The notes under the pieces were generated by a model, which saw nothing but the letters and a program-made list of their open reading frames with translations, did no database searches and was not told the DNA's origin. From contig JBJEJH010000057.1 in the NCBI GenBank assembly GCA_051877855.1, positions 1-64,000 of the forward strand: 64,000 bases of DNA, given 5' to 3'. This document shows, piece by piece, positions 42,963 through 51,407 of the stretch. Every line of letters starts with the position of its first letter. Positions within the stretch are counted from its first letter, which is position 1. Made by a program: the position numbers and the translations under genes. The stretch comes from MGBC120314 sp051877855 (GTDB lineage: Bacteria; Bacillota; Clostridia; Lachnospirales; Lachnospiraceae).

Positions 42963-44030
42963 ATGAAAATTAATTTTAAAGAATTGCAGGTGCCAATCAT
43001 TCAGGGCGGAATGGGTGTAGGTGTATCCTTATCCGGTCTTGCCGGTGCAGTGGCACATGAGGGCGGAATGGGCGTGATCAGTTCGGTAAATGCAGGATAT
43101 CGGGAAGATGACTTCGAAAGAAATCCTAAAGAAGCGAACCTTCGTGCTCTTCGCAATGAGATATTGCGTGCAAAAGAGAAAGCGCAGGGTCATGGTTTAG
43201 TTGCGGTTAATATCATGACCGCTGTCACGAACTATGAAGAAACCTGTAAGTGCGCAGTAGAGGCCGGCGCAGATGCCATTATTTCGGGTGCGGGTCTTCC
43301 GCTTCGTCTTCCGGAATTTACCAAGGGAACCGATACTTTATTTGCACCGATTGTATCCAGCCGGAAAGCAGCTGCACTGCTTTGCAGGAACTATCAGAAA
43401 AAGTATGATGTGGTCCCGGACTTTATTGTGATTGAGGGGCATATGGCAGGAGGACATCTGGGTTTCTCACCGGAGGAATTACGTGAGAATACTTATAAGG
43501 AAAATGATGAAATCCTGGCAGAAGTGTTAGAAGCCATTAAGCCTTTTGAAGAGCAATATGGTCGAAAGATACCGGTGTTTGTGGCAGGTGGCGTATTTGA
43601 TGGTAAGGATATGGCACATTTTACGAAGCTGGGTGCTGCCGGTGTCCAGATGGCAACCAGATTTATTGCCACCGAGGAGTGCGATGCATCTTTAGGTTTC
43701 AAACAGGCCATCGTTAATGCCGCTAAGGAAGATATCATTATTATTGAAAGTCCGGTGGGGATGCCGGCGAGAGCGATAAACAGCCCGCTTTTAAAGCGGT
43801 TAAAGAATGGTGAAAAATTCCCGGCGCTCCGTTGTAATAACTGTCTTACAGCTTGTAAGAAGGGTAATCTTACACCGTACTGTATCAGTCGTGCTTTGAT
43901 TGAAGCACTCAAGGGAAATTGGGAAGACGGTTTGTTTTTCTGTGGTGAAAATGCCCACCGCGTGGATCGCATTACTACTGTAAAAGAATTGATGGATGAG
44001 CTGGTTATTGAATGGAGGAACAATCAATGA
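42963..44030 (+). CDS. FabK-like flavoprotein (nitronate monooxygenase family) with Cys cluster
   Basis: A 355-residue second member of the FMN-binding FabK/nitronate monooxygenase family (IIQGGMGVGVSLSGLAGAVAHEGGMG; IEGHMAGGHLGFSP; VAGGVFDGKDMAHFTKLGAAGVQ). Unlike FabK it ends in a cysteine-rich segment, LRCNNCLTACKKGNLTPYC (Cys-x2-Cys-x3-Cys-x8-Cys), which could bind metal or an iron-sulfur cluster. It lies between fabK and fabD and overlaps fabD by 4 bp, so it is made with the fatty acid enzymes. Possible roles include an alternative enoyl reductase or a different flavin reaction; the substrate is not known. Confidence 0.8.
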   Translation: MKINFKELQVPIIQGGMGVGVSLSGLAGAVAHEGGMGVISSVNAGYREDDFERNPKEANLRALRNEILRAKEKAQGHGLVAVNIMTAVTNYEETCKCAVEAGADAIISGAGLPLRLPEFTKGTDTLFAPIVSSRKAAALLCRNYQKKYDVVPDFIVIEGHMAGGHLGFSPEELRENTYKENDEILAEVLEAIKPFEEQYGRKIPVFVAGGVFDGKDMAHFTKLGAAGVQMATRFIATEECDASLGFKQAIVNAAKEDIIIIESPVGMPARAINSPLLKRLKNGEKFPALRCNNCLTACKKGNLTPYCISRALIEALKGNWEDGLFFCGENAHRVDRITTVKELMDELVIEWRNNQ

Positions 44031-44974
44031 AATTAGTATTTATGTATGCCGGTCAGGGAAGTCAGAAGGCCGGAATGGGAAAAGATCTGTATGAGGAGTT
44101 TGCTCAGTACCGTGAAATTGCAGATTCAGAGAAGATTTCTTCCAAGTATCTTGAGTTGATGCATGAGGGCACACTGGAAGAATTATCAAAGACGGAAAAT
44201 ACACAGCCATGTATGTCTATTTTTGCGGCGGGTGTGACGAACGTATTGAAGAAGCATGGTATTACTCCGGATGCAGCCTGCGGACTGAGTCTTGGTGAGT
44301 ATGGCGCATTGTATGCGGCAGGCGTGATGGATGCAGATACCTATATCAATCTTACCGCATTCCGTGGTCAGAAAATGATGGAGGCTGCCAAGGGACATGT
44401 GTGCAGTATGAGTGCGATTATGGGCATGGAGGCTGCGGTTGTAGAGGAAGCCTGTGAAGCATGTAAAGATTATGGATTTGTTACTCTGGCGAATTATAAC
44501 TGTGCGGGTCAGTATGTAATCTGTGGTGATGAGAAGGCTGTGGCGGCTACGGAAGAGTACCTGAAAGAAAAGGGTGCCAGAAGATGTGTCCGTTTAAATG
44601 TCAGCGGACCATTCCATACCAAGTATATGAAACCTGCAGGAGATGCATTGCGGGAGAAATTCAAGGAATTGGATCTTAAGCGTCCGAATATTCCTGTGGT
44701 GATGAATGTTACCGGTGATTTTCTTAAGGAAGATGAAGAGGTGGCTACACTTCTGGAAAAACAGGTTCAGAACAGTGTTCATTTTGAAGAGTCCATTACG
44801 AGACTTTTGAATGAAGGTGCCGATGTGTTTGTGGAGATCGGTCCGGGAAGCACTTTGTCCGGTTTCTTAAAGAAGACGGCGAAAGCATTGGAAAAGGAAA
44901 TCACTGTTTATAATATTGAAACTGCAGAAAGTTTACATAAAATTATTGACGAAGGAGTATTGATCAATGGATAA
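44027..44974 (+). CDS. fabD: Malonyl-CoA:ACP transacylase
   Basis: A 315-residue acyltransferase loading malonate onto ACP. MYAGQGSQKAGMGKDLYE and the nucleophile elbow CGLSLGEYGALYAAG are clear, and the His is in VSGPFHTKYM. The ATG at 44027 has GGAGGA 7 nt upstream and overlaps the previous stop as ATGA; the earlier in-frame ATG (44012) lies before that site. The 3' end overlaps fabG by 8 bp. Confidence 0.96.
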   Translation: MKLVFMYAGQGSQKAGMGKDLYEEFAQYREIADSEKISSKYLELMHEGTLEELSKTENTQPCMSIFAAGVTNVLKKHGITPDAACGLSLGEYGALYAAGVMDADTYINLTAFRGQKMMEAAKGHVCSMSAIMGMEAAVVEEACEACKDYGFVTLANYNCAGQYVICGDEKAVAATEEYLKEKGARRCVRLNVSGPFHTKYMKPAGDALREKFKELDLKRPNIPVVMNVTGDFLKEDEEVATLLEKQVQNSVHFEESITRLLNEGADVFVEIGPGSTLSGFLKKTAKALEKEITVYNIETAESLHKIIDEGVLING

Positions 44975-45707
44975 CAGAAAAGTTGCATTGGTAACCGGTG
45001 GTAGCCGGGGCATTGGCCGTGCAGTGTGTGTACGCCTTGCTAAGATGGGAATGAATGTAGTATTCAACTACAATGCAGGACAGGCTGCGGCAGAAGAGAC
45101 CGTTGCGCTTTGCAAAGAGCAGGGTGTAGAAGCCTGGGCAGTGCAGGCGGATGTCAGTAAGTCACAGGAATGTGGTGAGCTGGTAAAGAAAGCCGTGGAA
45201 CTGGGCGGAAGAATTGATGTCTTAGTCAATAATGCAGGTATTACAAGAGACAATCTGATTGTCCGTATGTCGGATGAGGATCTTGATGCAGTGGTTAATG
45301 TGAATCTTAAGGGAAGCTTTTATATGATGCGCGAAGTATCAAAACTTATGTTAAAGCAGCGCAGTGGTCACATTATCAACATTAGCAGTATTGTTGGTGT
45401 GATGGGAAATGCAGGTCAGGTCAACTATGCGGCTACCAAGGCGGCAGTGATCGGGATGACGAAGTCTCTTGCAAGAGAGCTTGCCTCAAGAAAAATCACG
45501 GTCAATGCGGTGGCACCGGGTATGATTGAGACGGATATGACCGGTGCGATGCCGGAGGCTGCCAAGGAGAAGATGGAAGCAAGTATTCCATTTGGCAAGA
45601 TGGGTCAGGCAGAGGATATTGCCAATGCGGTGGCATTCCTTGCCGGTGATGAGAGCAGTTATATTACAGGACAGGTTCTTTGTGTAGACGGAGGTATGGC
45701 AATATGA
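44967..45707 (+). CDS. fabG: 3-oxoacyl-ACP reductase
   Basis: A 246-residue short-chain dehydrogenase. The nucleotide-binding motif is TGGSRGIGRAV, NNAGITRDNL follows, and the catalytic Ser-Tyr-Lys are in INISSIVGVMGNAGQVNYAATKAAV. It reduces 3-oxoacyl-ACP with NADPH. It overlaps fabD upstream by 8 bp and fabF downstream by 4 bp. Confidence 0.96.
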   Translation: MDNRKVALVTGGSRGIGRAVCVRLAKMGMNVVFNYNAGQAAAEETVALCKEQGVEAWAVQADVSKSQECGELVKKAVELGGRIDVLVNNAGITRDNLIVRMSDEDLDAVVNVNLKGSFYMMREVSKLMLKQRSGHIINISSIVGVMGNAGQVNYAATKAAVIGMTKSLARELASRKITVNAVAPGMIETDMTGAMPEAAKEKMEASIPFGKMGQAEDIANAVAFLAGDESSYITGQVLCVDGGMAI

Positions 45708-46939
45708 GAAGAGTAGTAGTTACCGGTGTTGGTGCGGTTACACCTATTGGAAATAATGTTAAGGATATGTGGCAGTCGGTTCAGGAAGGAAAGTGTGGTA
45801 TTGCACCAATTACTTTATATGATACAACGGATCGCAAGGTTACCCTGGCAGGTGAAGTGAAGAACTTTGAACCGGAGAATGTGATTGATAAGAGAGATCT
45901 TCGTAAAATGGATCGTTTCACACAGTTTGCAATGGTTGCTGCAAAGGAAGCGATGGAGGACTGTGGTCTGAATCTTGAAGAGACGGATCTTGACCGTTGC
46001 GGAGTGATTGTTTCCAGCGGTATCGGCGGACTGGGAACCATTCAGGAGGAAGATACCAAGGGATATGAGAAGGGTTATGATCGTGTATCTCCATACTTTA
46101 TCCCAATGGCTATTTCCAATATGGCAGCAGGTCAGATTGCCATTGCTTATGGTTTCCACGGAATGTGTACCTGTGTGGTTACTGCATGTGCAAGCGGAAC
46201 GAATGCAATCGGTGATGCATTCCACCATATTCGTGACGGATACAGTGATGTAATGTTATGCGGCGGTACAGAGGCAAGTATTACTTCTCTCGGTATCGGT
46301 GGATTTACTTCTCTTAAGGCGTTAAATACAGCAACGGATCCGAATCGTGCATCCATTCCTTTTGATAAGGAAAGAGGTGGTTTTGTCATGGGTGAAGGTG
46401 CCGGTATGCTGGTTCTTGAGGAGTATGAGCATGCGAAGAAGCGTGGCGCACACATTTACTGTGAGGTAGCAGGTTACGGTGCAAACTGTGATGCCCATCA
46501 TATTACAGCACCTGTGGAGGACGGAAGTGTAGCTGCAAAGTGTTTCAAGAAGGCCCTTGCGGATGGAAATGTTGATGCAGAGAAGATTGATTATATCAAT
46601 GCACATGGTACATCAACTCATTTGAATGACCTTTGTGAGACCAATGCGATTAAGGCTGCTTTTGGAGATCATGCAAGAAAGTTGAAGGTGAGCTCAACGA
46701 AGTCCATGACAGGTCATTTGCTGGGTGCAAGTGGTGCCGTGGAAGGCATTATTACGGCCCTTAGTGTTGCGAATGACTTTATTCCGGCAACAATCAATTA
46801 TCAGGTTCCGGATGAGGAATGTGATCTTGACATCGTGCCGAACACCGGACGTAAGGAAACGGTAACTTATGCAATGTCCAACTCCTTAGGATTCGGTGGA
46901 CACAATGCAACGGTTGTATTTAAGAAAGTAGAGGCATAA
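45704..46939 (+). CDS. fabF: 3-oxoacyl-ACP synthase II
   Basis: A 411-residue KAS II elongating enzyme. The catalytic Cys is in VVTACASGTNAIGDAF, and the two His residues are in NAHGTSTHLNDLCET and STKSMTGHLLGASGAVE. The ATG at 45704 is conserved in family proteins (RRVVVTGVGAVTPIGN) and overlaps the fabG stop; earlier codons in frame belong to fabG DNA. Confidence 0.97.
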   Translation: MRRVVVTGVGAVTPIGNNVKDMWQSVQEGKCGIAPITLYDTTDRKVTLAGEVKNFEPENVIDKRDLRKMDRFTQFAMVAAKEAMEDCGLNLEETDLDRCGVIVSSGIGGLGTIQEEDTKGYEKGYDRVSPYFIPMAISNMAAGQIAIAYGFHGMCTCVVTACASGTNAIGDAFHHIRDGYSDVMLCGGTEASITSLGIGGFTSLKALNTATDPNRASIPFDKERGGFVMGEGAGMLVLEEYEHAKKRGAHIYCEVAGYGANCDAHHITAPVEDGSVAAKCFKKALADGNVDAEKIDYINAHGTSTHLNDLCETNAIKAAFGDHARKLKVSSTKSMTGHLLGASGAVEGIITALSVANDFIPATINYQVPDEECDLDIVPNTGRKETVTYAMSNSLGFGGHNATVVFKKVEA

Positions 46940-46941
46940 TA

Positions 46942-47376
46942 ATGGAACTTAATTCAAATGAAATTCAGAAGATTTTACCACATCGTTATCCATTTCTTTT
47001 AGTGGATCGCATTATTGATTATGTACCGGGTCAGATGGCAAAGGGAATCAAGTGTGTGACTGCTAACGAGATGCAGTTTCTGGGACATTTTCCACAGAAG
47101 CATGTAATGCCGGGAGTGCTGATTATCGAGGCATTGGCTCAGACCGGTGCAGTTGCATTATTAACAGAAGAAGAGAATAAAGGTAAGATTGTATTATTCG
47201 GTGGAATAAAGAATGCTCGTTTTAAGAGACAGGTCATTCCCGGAGATGTGTTGGAGTTAAATTGTGAGATCATTTTAAGAAAGGGTCCGGTAGGCATTGG
47301 TAAGGCAACGGCGTATGTAGACGGTAAAGTTGCTGTGATGGCGGAACTTACTTTTGCAATTGACAGTGAAAGCTGA
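46942..47376 (+). CDS. fabZ: 3-hydroxyacyl-ACP dehydratase
   Basis: A 144-residue hot-dog fold dehydratase. IQKILPHRYPFLLVDRI holds the catalytic His, and GHFPQKHVMPGVLIIEALAQ holds the catalytic Glu. It converts 3-hydroxyacyl-ACP to the trans-2-enoyl form. It starts 2 bp after fabF. Length and signature match FabZ rather than FabA. Confidence 0.96.
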   Translation: MELNSNEIQKILPHRYPFLLVDRIIDYVPGQMAKGIKCVTANEMQFLGHFPQKHVMPGVLIIEALAQTGAVALLTEEENKGKIVLFGGIKNARFKRQVIPGDVLELNCEIILRKGPVGIGKATAYVDGKVAVMAELTFAIDSES

Positions 47377-47402
47377 TATACTATCCCTATTGGAGGTGGA
47401 AT

Positions 47403-47855
47403 ATGCTTCAGGACGTATTTAGTAAAGTGTACTCAAAGTTTAAACTGCATTTTTATCAGAAAGTTTTTGAAAACTGGCAGGAGAGGGAGGCTTCACTTAC
47501 CACGGTGGAAACATTCTGCATGGAAATTATCTATGCAATGAATAAACCAACGGTAAATGAATTTGCCAAGTTTACGAATATTTCTTCTCCCAATGCGGCG
47601 TATAAAGTGAACAATCTGATTAAAAAGGGATATTTAAAAAAAATACAATCAAAGGAAGATAAGCGAGAATTTTACCTGGAAGTCACCGAAAAATATCTGG
47701 ACTATTACAATATCAGTTATCAGTATCTGAAGACGGTTATGGATCGTGTAGAAGAACGATTCAGCAGTGAGGAATTGGCCATCATGGAGAAAATCCTTAA
47801 TGTTATGAATGATGAACTGATGCCGGAAATTGCATTACCGGAAGGAAAAGTTTAG
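47403..47855 (+). CDS. MarR-family transcriptional regulator
   Basis: A 150-residue winged-helix protein: TVNEFAKFTNISSPNAAYKVNNLIKKGYLKKI is the HTH and recognition helix, QSKEDKREFYLEVTEK is the wing. It is the last gene of the fatty acid operon, 26 bp after fabZ, with AGGTGG upstream. MarR proteins such as FabT regulate fab operons in other Firmicutes, so control of this operon is likely but inferred. A bidirectional hairpin follows. Confidence 0.85.
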   Translation: MLQDVFSKVYSKFKLHFYQKVFENWQEREASLTTVETFCMEIIYAMNKPTVNEFAKFTNISSPNAAYKVNNLIKKGYLKKIQSKEDKREFYLEVTEKYLDYYNISYQYLKTVMDRVEERFSSEELAIMEKILNVMNDELMPEIALPEGKV

Positions 47856-47876
47856 ATTGGGATTGGTGGAAACAAT

Positions 47877-47935
47877 AAGAGAGCCTGCGGAAGATATTAT
47901 ATTTTTATAATATCGACCACGGGCTCATTTACGTT
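47877..47935. terminator. Hairpin between the fab operon and the alcohol dehydrogenase gene
   Basis: GAGCC and GGCTC arms enclose GATATTAT/ATAATATC in a long stem (about 47881-47926), with a short T-rich tail on each side. It lies between converging genes and may terminate both. Confidence 0.6.
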
Positions 47936-47950
47936 TATCCCAATTCCAAT

Positions 47951-49108
47951 CTATAAACACATTCTCAGTATCTTTGCTACATCTTCTTTGTTTAAGGCAA
48001 CATATGCAGCATCGAGATTGTTGTTGCGGATGGCAGCCTCTGCCATGATATCAATCTTGGAATCGTCAATTCCGATTTCGGTTAAAGTCATCGGAATGCC
48101 ACATTGACGAAAGAAATTTTCAGTTGCATCAATTCCCATATTGGCACATTTGTATGGATCCGGTTCACTGATGTCCCATACATTTGTGGCATAGCGACAG
48201 AACTGTCCGACGGTATCGTCATTTAAGATATAACGCATCCACCGTGGTGTTACGATGGCAAGACCGACACCATGGGTAATATCATAATAGGCACTTAGCT
48301 CATGTTCGATGGGGTGACAGGTCCAGGCGCCGCCTTTGCCACAGGATACCAGACCATTGAGAGCCTGGGTGCTGGCCCACATCAGGTTTGCCCTTGCATC
48401 ATAATCTTTAGGATCGGCCAGGGCAATCGGGCAATAGTGGATGCAGGTCTTTAGGATACTTTCTGCGAAACAATCGGAAAGAAAAGCACCGGTATCTTTG
48501 CGAAAATACTGTTCAAAGACATGGGACATAATGTCCGCGGTTCCCGCCGCAGTCTGTTTGGCCGGCAGGGTATAAAGCAAGGTTGGATCACAAATGGCTG
48601 CCCTTGGGATGAATTCATGGGAACCGGTGCCAAGCTTTTCATTGCGTGCCGGGTTTGAAATGACGGCATTTTTATTCATTTCAGAACCGGTTGCGGCGAG
48701 CGTGAGAACCACTGCAACGGGCAGTACTTCATGAATCTTGGAAGCATCCGTCACAAGATCCCAGGCATCGCCATCATAGCATGCCGCTGCAGCGATGACT
48801 TTGGAAGAGTCAATCACGCTTCCGCCACCCACGGCAAGCACAACCTCGATATGCTCTTTCTTACATAATATTGCGGCCTCACGGACCAGATCAATCTTAG
48901 GGTTGGGTTCTACACCGCCGATTTCAAAGACATCAAAATCCTTTAATAAAGTCATAATCTGATTATATAATCCATTTTTCCTGATGCTTCCACCGCCATA
49001 AACGACCAGAATCCTCTTTCCAAGTGGGGAAAGAATCTCAGGAAGACTTTGAATCTGATCCTTGCCAAATCTTACATCGGTGCGTACGTGAAAACGAAAA
49101 TTATTCAT
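47951..49108 (-). CDS. Iron-containing alcohol dehydrogenase (BdhA-like)
   Basis: A 385-residue butanol dehydrogenase-like enzyme of the iron-dependent group. DVRFGKDQIQSLPEIL and AVGGGSVIDSSKVIAAA (nucleotide binding) and the metal-ligand region TADIMSHVFEQYF with HPIEHELSAYYDITHGVGLA are typical of BdhA/YqhD. It probably reduces aldehydes to alcohols with NAD(P)H. It is a single-gene unit, convergent with the fab operon. Confidence 0.9.
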   Translation of the reverse strand: MNNFRFHVRTDVRFGKDQIQSLPEILSPLGKRILVVYGGGSIRKNGLYNQIMTLLKDFDVFEIGGVEPNPKIDLVREAAILCKKEHIEVVLAVGGGSVIDSSKVIAAAACYDGDAWDLVTDASKIHEVLPVAVVLTLAATGSEMNKNAVISNPARNEKLGTGSHEFIPRAAICDPTLLYTLPAKQTAAGTADIMSHVFEQYFRKDTGAFLSDCFAESILKTCIHYCPIALADPKDYDARANLMWASTQALNGLVSCGKGGAWTCHPIEHELSAYYDITHGVGLAIVTPRWMRYILNDDTVGQFCRYATNVWDISEPDPYKCANMGIDATENFFRQCGIPMTLTEIGIDDSKIDIMAEAAIRNNNLDAAYVALNKEDVAKILRMCL

Positions 49109-49213
49109 AGTTTCTCCTTTTTGTGCAATGATATTCGGTTAAGATTTCATTGAGTTCTATGAATAATTATAAAGGGAATTGCTGAAATTATCTATATAAA
49201 ATCTTTTTTTAGT

Positions 49214-50209
49214 TTATTCGGCAGCTTTTTTGGCATATTCCGTGGTGACCAGATCCTCATAAGGTGCATTGCCGTTTAATTGACCGGAGGTCTGTAAAAT
49301 GTCGCAGAGTAAGTCGAAACTTTCCCGGGTGAAGATAGTGTCATTCTTCCAGGTGTCCTGGGACTGGTAACGCTCTACGATGATGGCGATGGTTTTTACA
49401 TCTGTCTCAGGGAATTGTGGTGCAATGATGGCTGCAATCTCATCAGGAGTATGGGTGTTGACATAGTTGAGACCTTTCTGGATGGCATTGGTAAATCCCT
49501 GAATGATCTCGGGATGATCCGTGATATAGCTCTGTTTTGCACAATATGCCGTGTAAGGGATATAGCCGCTGTCAACACCGAGGGAAGCGACCACATGGCC
49601 CTGCCCTTCTAATTCCAGAGCGGTGGCATGGGGTTCAAATTCCACCGTCATGTCTCCCTGACCTCCGGTAAAGGCGCCGGCAGTGAGACCAAAGTCAATG
49701 TTTTGTATCATGTTGAGATCTTTTTGCGGATCAATATTGTGTTTCTTTAAGATATATTCAAGAACCATCTGAGGCATACCGCCTGCACGGCCGGCAAGAA
49801 CGGTTTTTCCCTTGATATCGTCCCATTTAAAATCATCCATGGGCTCTCTTGAAACGAGGAAATTACCTGCACGTTGTGTGAGCTGTGCAAAGTTTACGGC
49901 GTAGTCTTTAGAACCCTCAAGATATACGTAGATCGAGGATTCAGACCCCATAAATCCAATGTCAGCTTCGTCAGAAACCAGGGCGGTCATTACTTTGTCT
50001 GCGCCAAATCCTGTTACCAGAGTCAGATCCATTCCTTCCTCAGCAAAGTATCCGTTTTCAATGGCAACGTATTGTGGGGCATAGAAGATGGAATGTGCAA
50101 CTTCATTCAATGTTACCGGTGTAAGAGCTGACTCGGTTTCTTCGGAACAGGCGCAGAGGGAGAGAATACACACCATAGTCAGACATAAAGCAATAATTCT
50201 TTTTTTCAT
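49214..50209 (-). CDS. ABC substrate-binding lipoprotein (SsuA/THI5-like)
   Basis: A 331-residue exported solute-binding protein with a lipoprotein signal (lipobox SLCAC). LNEVAHSIFYAPQYVAIENGYFAEEGMDL, GFMGSESSIYVYLEG and VEFEPHATALE match the NMT1/THI5-like and sulfonate/nitrate family. The start is the ATG at 50209, with AAAGGAG 8-9 nt upstream; an upstream ATG (50233) is not supported. No permease or ATPase gene is next to it, so its transporter is elsewhere. Hairpin element copy C lies in its leader, in the same orientation relative to the gene as copies A and B. Confidence 0.85.
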   Translation of the reverse strand: MKKRIIALCLTMVCILSLCACSEETESALTPVTLNEVAHSIFYAPQYVAIENGYFAEEGMDLTLVTGFGADKVMTALVSDEADIGFMGSESSIYVYLEGSKDYAVNFAQLTQRAGNFLVSREPMDDFKWDDIKGKTVLAGRAGGMPQMVLEYILKKHNIDPQKDLNMIQNIDFGLTAGAFTGGQGDMTVEFEPHATALELEGQGHVVASLGVDSGYIPYTAYCAKQSYITDHPEIIQGFTNAIQKGLNYVNTHTPDEIAAIIAPQFPETDVKTIAIIVERYQSQDTWKNDTIFTRESFDLLCDILQTSGQLNGNAPYEDLVTTEYAKKAAE

Positions 50210-50238
50210 AAAAACACTCCTTTTTTGATACATTTATC

Positions 50239-50439
50239 AGGCGTTTAAAAAAAGTATTTAGATTACATAAATGATAAGTTTGTGTGTAATACTTCGAGGC
50301 ACGTTTGCACTAAGAGCGAGCCGTAGCGGTACATAAGGTGCCCAAATACGGCACCTAAGTACCGACGGCTCGCAATTGCCACGAAATATTACACACAAAC
50401 ATTATCTTATGTAATTGATAATTCATTTCGCAAACGCCT
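50239..50439 (-). repeat. Hairpin element copy C (full length, reversed)
   Basis: A 201-bp element, core 50273-50406, in reverse orientation to copy B. It is bounded by AGGCGTTT (50239-50246) and AAACGCCT (50432-50439). The apical stem is AGGTGCC (50336-50342) with GGCACCT (50350-50356). On the minus strand its arm ends 68 nt before the binding-protein ATG. The 11-bp sequence GATACATTTAT occurs on both sides (50227-50237 and 50442-50452), immediately outside the element, as a target duplication would. Confidence 0.88.
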
Positions 50440-50515
50440 AGGATACATTTATAAATTATGCATGGTTCAAAAAAATGTGACGGATGTGGTTGGATTCAGG
50501 TCCTTTTATGAATGG

Positions 50516-50544
50516 TTGATTTTGAGGGTCTTCTTGCGTATAAT
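50516..50544 (+). promoter_or_regulatory. Promoter of the PHP phosphatase gene
   Basis: TTGATT (50516-50521), 17-bp spacer, TATAAT (50539-50544), 58 bp before the ATG at 50603. It lies right of copy C. No convincing minus-strand promoter was seen for the binding-protein gene, though AT-rich candidates lie at about 50450-50470. Confidence 0.6.
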
Positions 50545-50602
50545 GATGGGAAGAATGGCACATAATTGTGTTTGAATTATGATTTTTAAAGAAAGGGAAA
50601 TT

Positions 50603-51328
50603 ATGGATTATAGAATTGATCTTCACACACATACAATCGCCAGTGGACATGCTTACAATACGATTTATGAGATGGTGGAGGAAGCAAAGAAAAAAGGAAT
50701 GACACATCTTGGTATTACCGAGCACGCGCCAAAGATGCCGGGAACCTGTAATGAATTTTACTTTCAGAATCTCAAGGTGGTGCCGAGAAACTATGGGGAT
50801 CTGACGTTGCTGCTTGGATGTGAGGCGAATATTGTGGATGATCAGGGAAATGTGGATCTTTCGGACTATATTCTGAAGAAACTGGACGTGGTCATTGCCA
50901 GTCTGCATCTTCCCTGTATTAAGTCCGGCAGTGTTAAAGAGAATACGGCGGCTATTGTCAATGCCATGAAAAATCCCCTGATTCATATCATCGGTCATCC
51001 GGATGACGGAAGATTTCCGGTGGATTATGAGGTTATTGTGAAGGCGGCAAAGGACACCGGAACCTTACTTGAAATCAACAATAATTCACTGCGTCCGACA
51101 GGACCCCGTGTGGGAACCAGAGAAAATGATGCGAAGATGCTGCAGCTTTGTAAGCAGTATGGCGTATCGGTGGTGCTTGGAAGTGATGCCCATGTGGCAG
51201 AAGATATCGGAAATTTTGGTATGATTGAATCGTTGCTTTTGGAAGTGGATTTCCCCAAGGAGCTGATTGTAAATCGGGATTTTGCGGCGCTGAAGGAATT
51301 TTTGGGTGAGTATACATTTTCCCGCTAG
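50603..51328 (+). CDS. PHP-domain phosphatase (YcdX/HisJ-like)
   Basis: A 241-residue PHP-family metal-dependent phosphatase. DLHTHTIASGHAYNTIYEM, GITEHAPKMP, GCEANIVDDQGNVDL, ASLHLPCI, IIGHPDDGRFPVD and VLGSDAHVAEDIG are the metal-ligand blocks. It hydrolyses a phosphate ester; histidinol phosphate is one family substrate, but no his gene is near. The ATG at 50603 has AAAGGGAAA upstream. Confidence 0.85.
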   Translation: MDYRIDLHTHTIASGHAYNTIYEMVEEAKKKGMTHLGITEHAPKMPGTCNEFYFQNLKVVPRNYGDLTLLLGCEANIVDDQGNVDLSDYILKKLDVVIASLHLPCIKSGSVKENTAAIVNAMKNPLIHIIGHPDDGRFPVDYEVIVKAAKDTGTLLEINNNSLRPTGPRVGTRENDAKMLQLCKQYGVSVVLGSDAHVAEDIGNFGMIESLLLEVDFPKELIVNRDFAALKEFLGEYTFSR

Positions 51329-51351
51329 TCCGATCAAAGTCTAAACTAAAA

Positions 51352-51400
51352 AGTGGGCCGGATTTTCCGATTTTATTCGTGAAACCCGGCTCTTTTTCTG
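51352..51400 (+). terminator. Terminator after the PHP gene
   Basis: GGGCCGGATTTTC pairs imperfectly with GAAACCCGGCTC (about 51355-51392), followed by TTTTT. Confidence 0.65.
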
Positions 51401-51407
51401 AGTGTTC

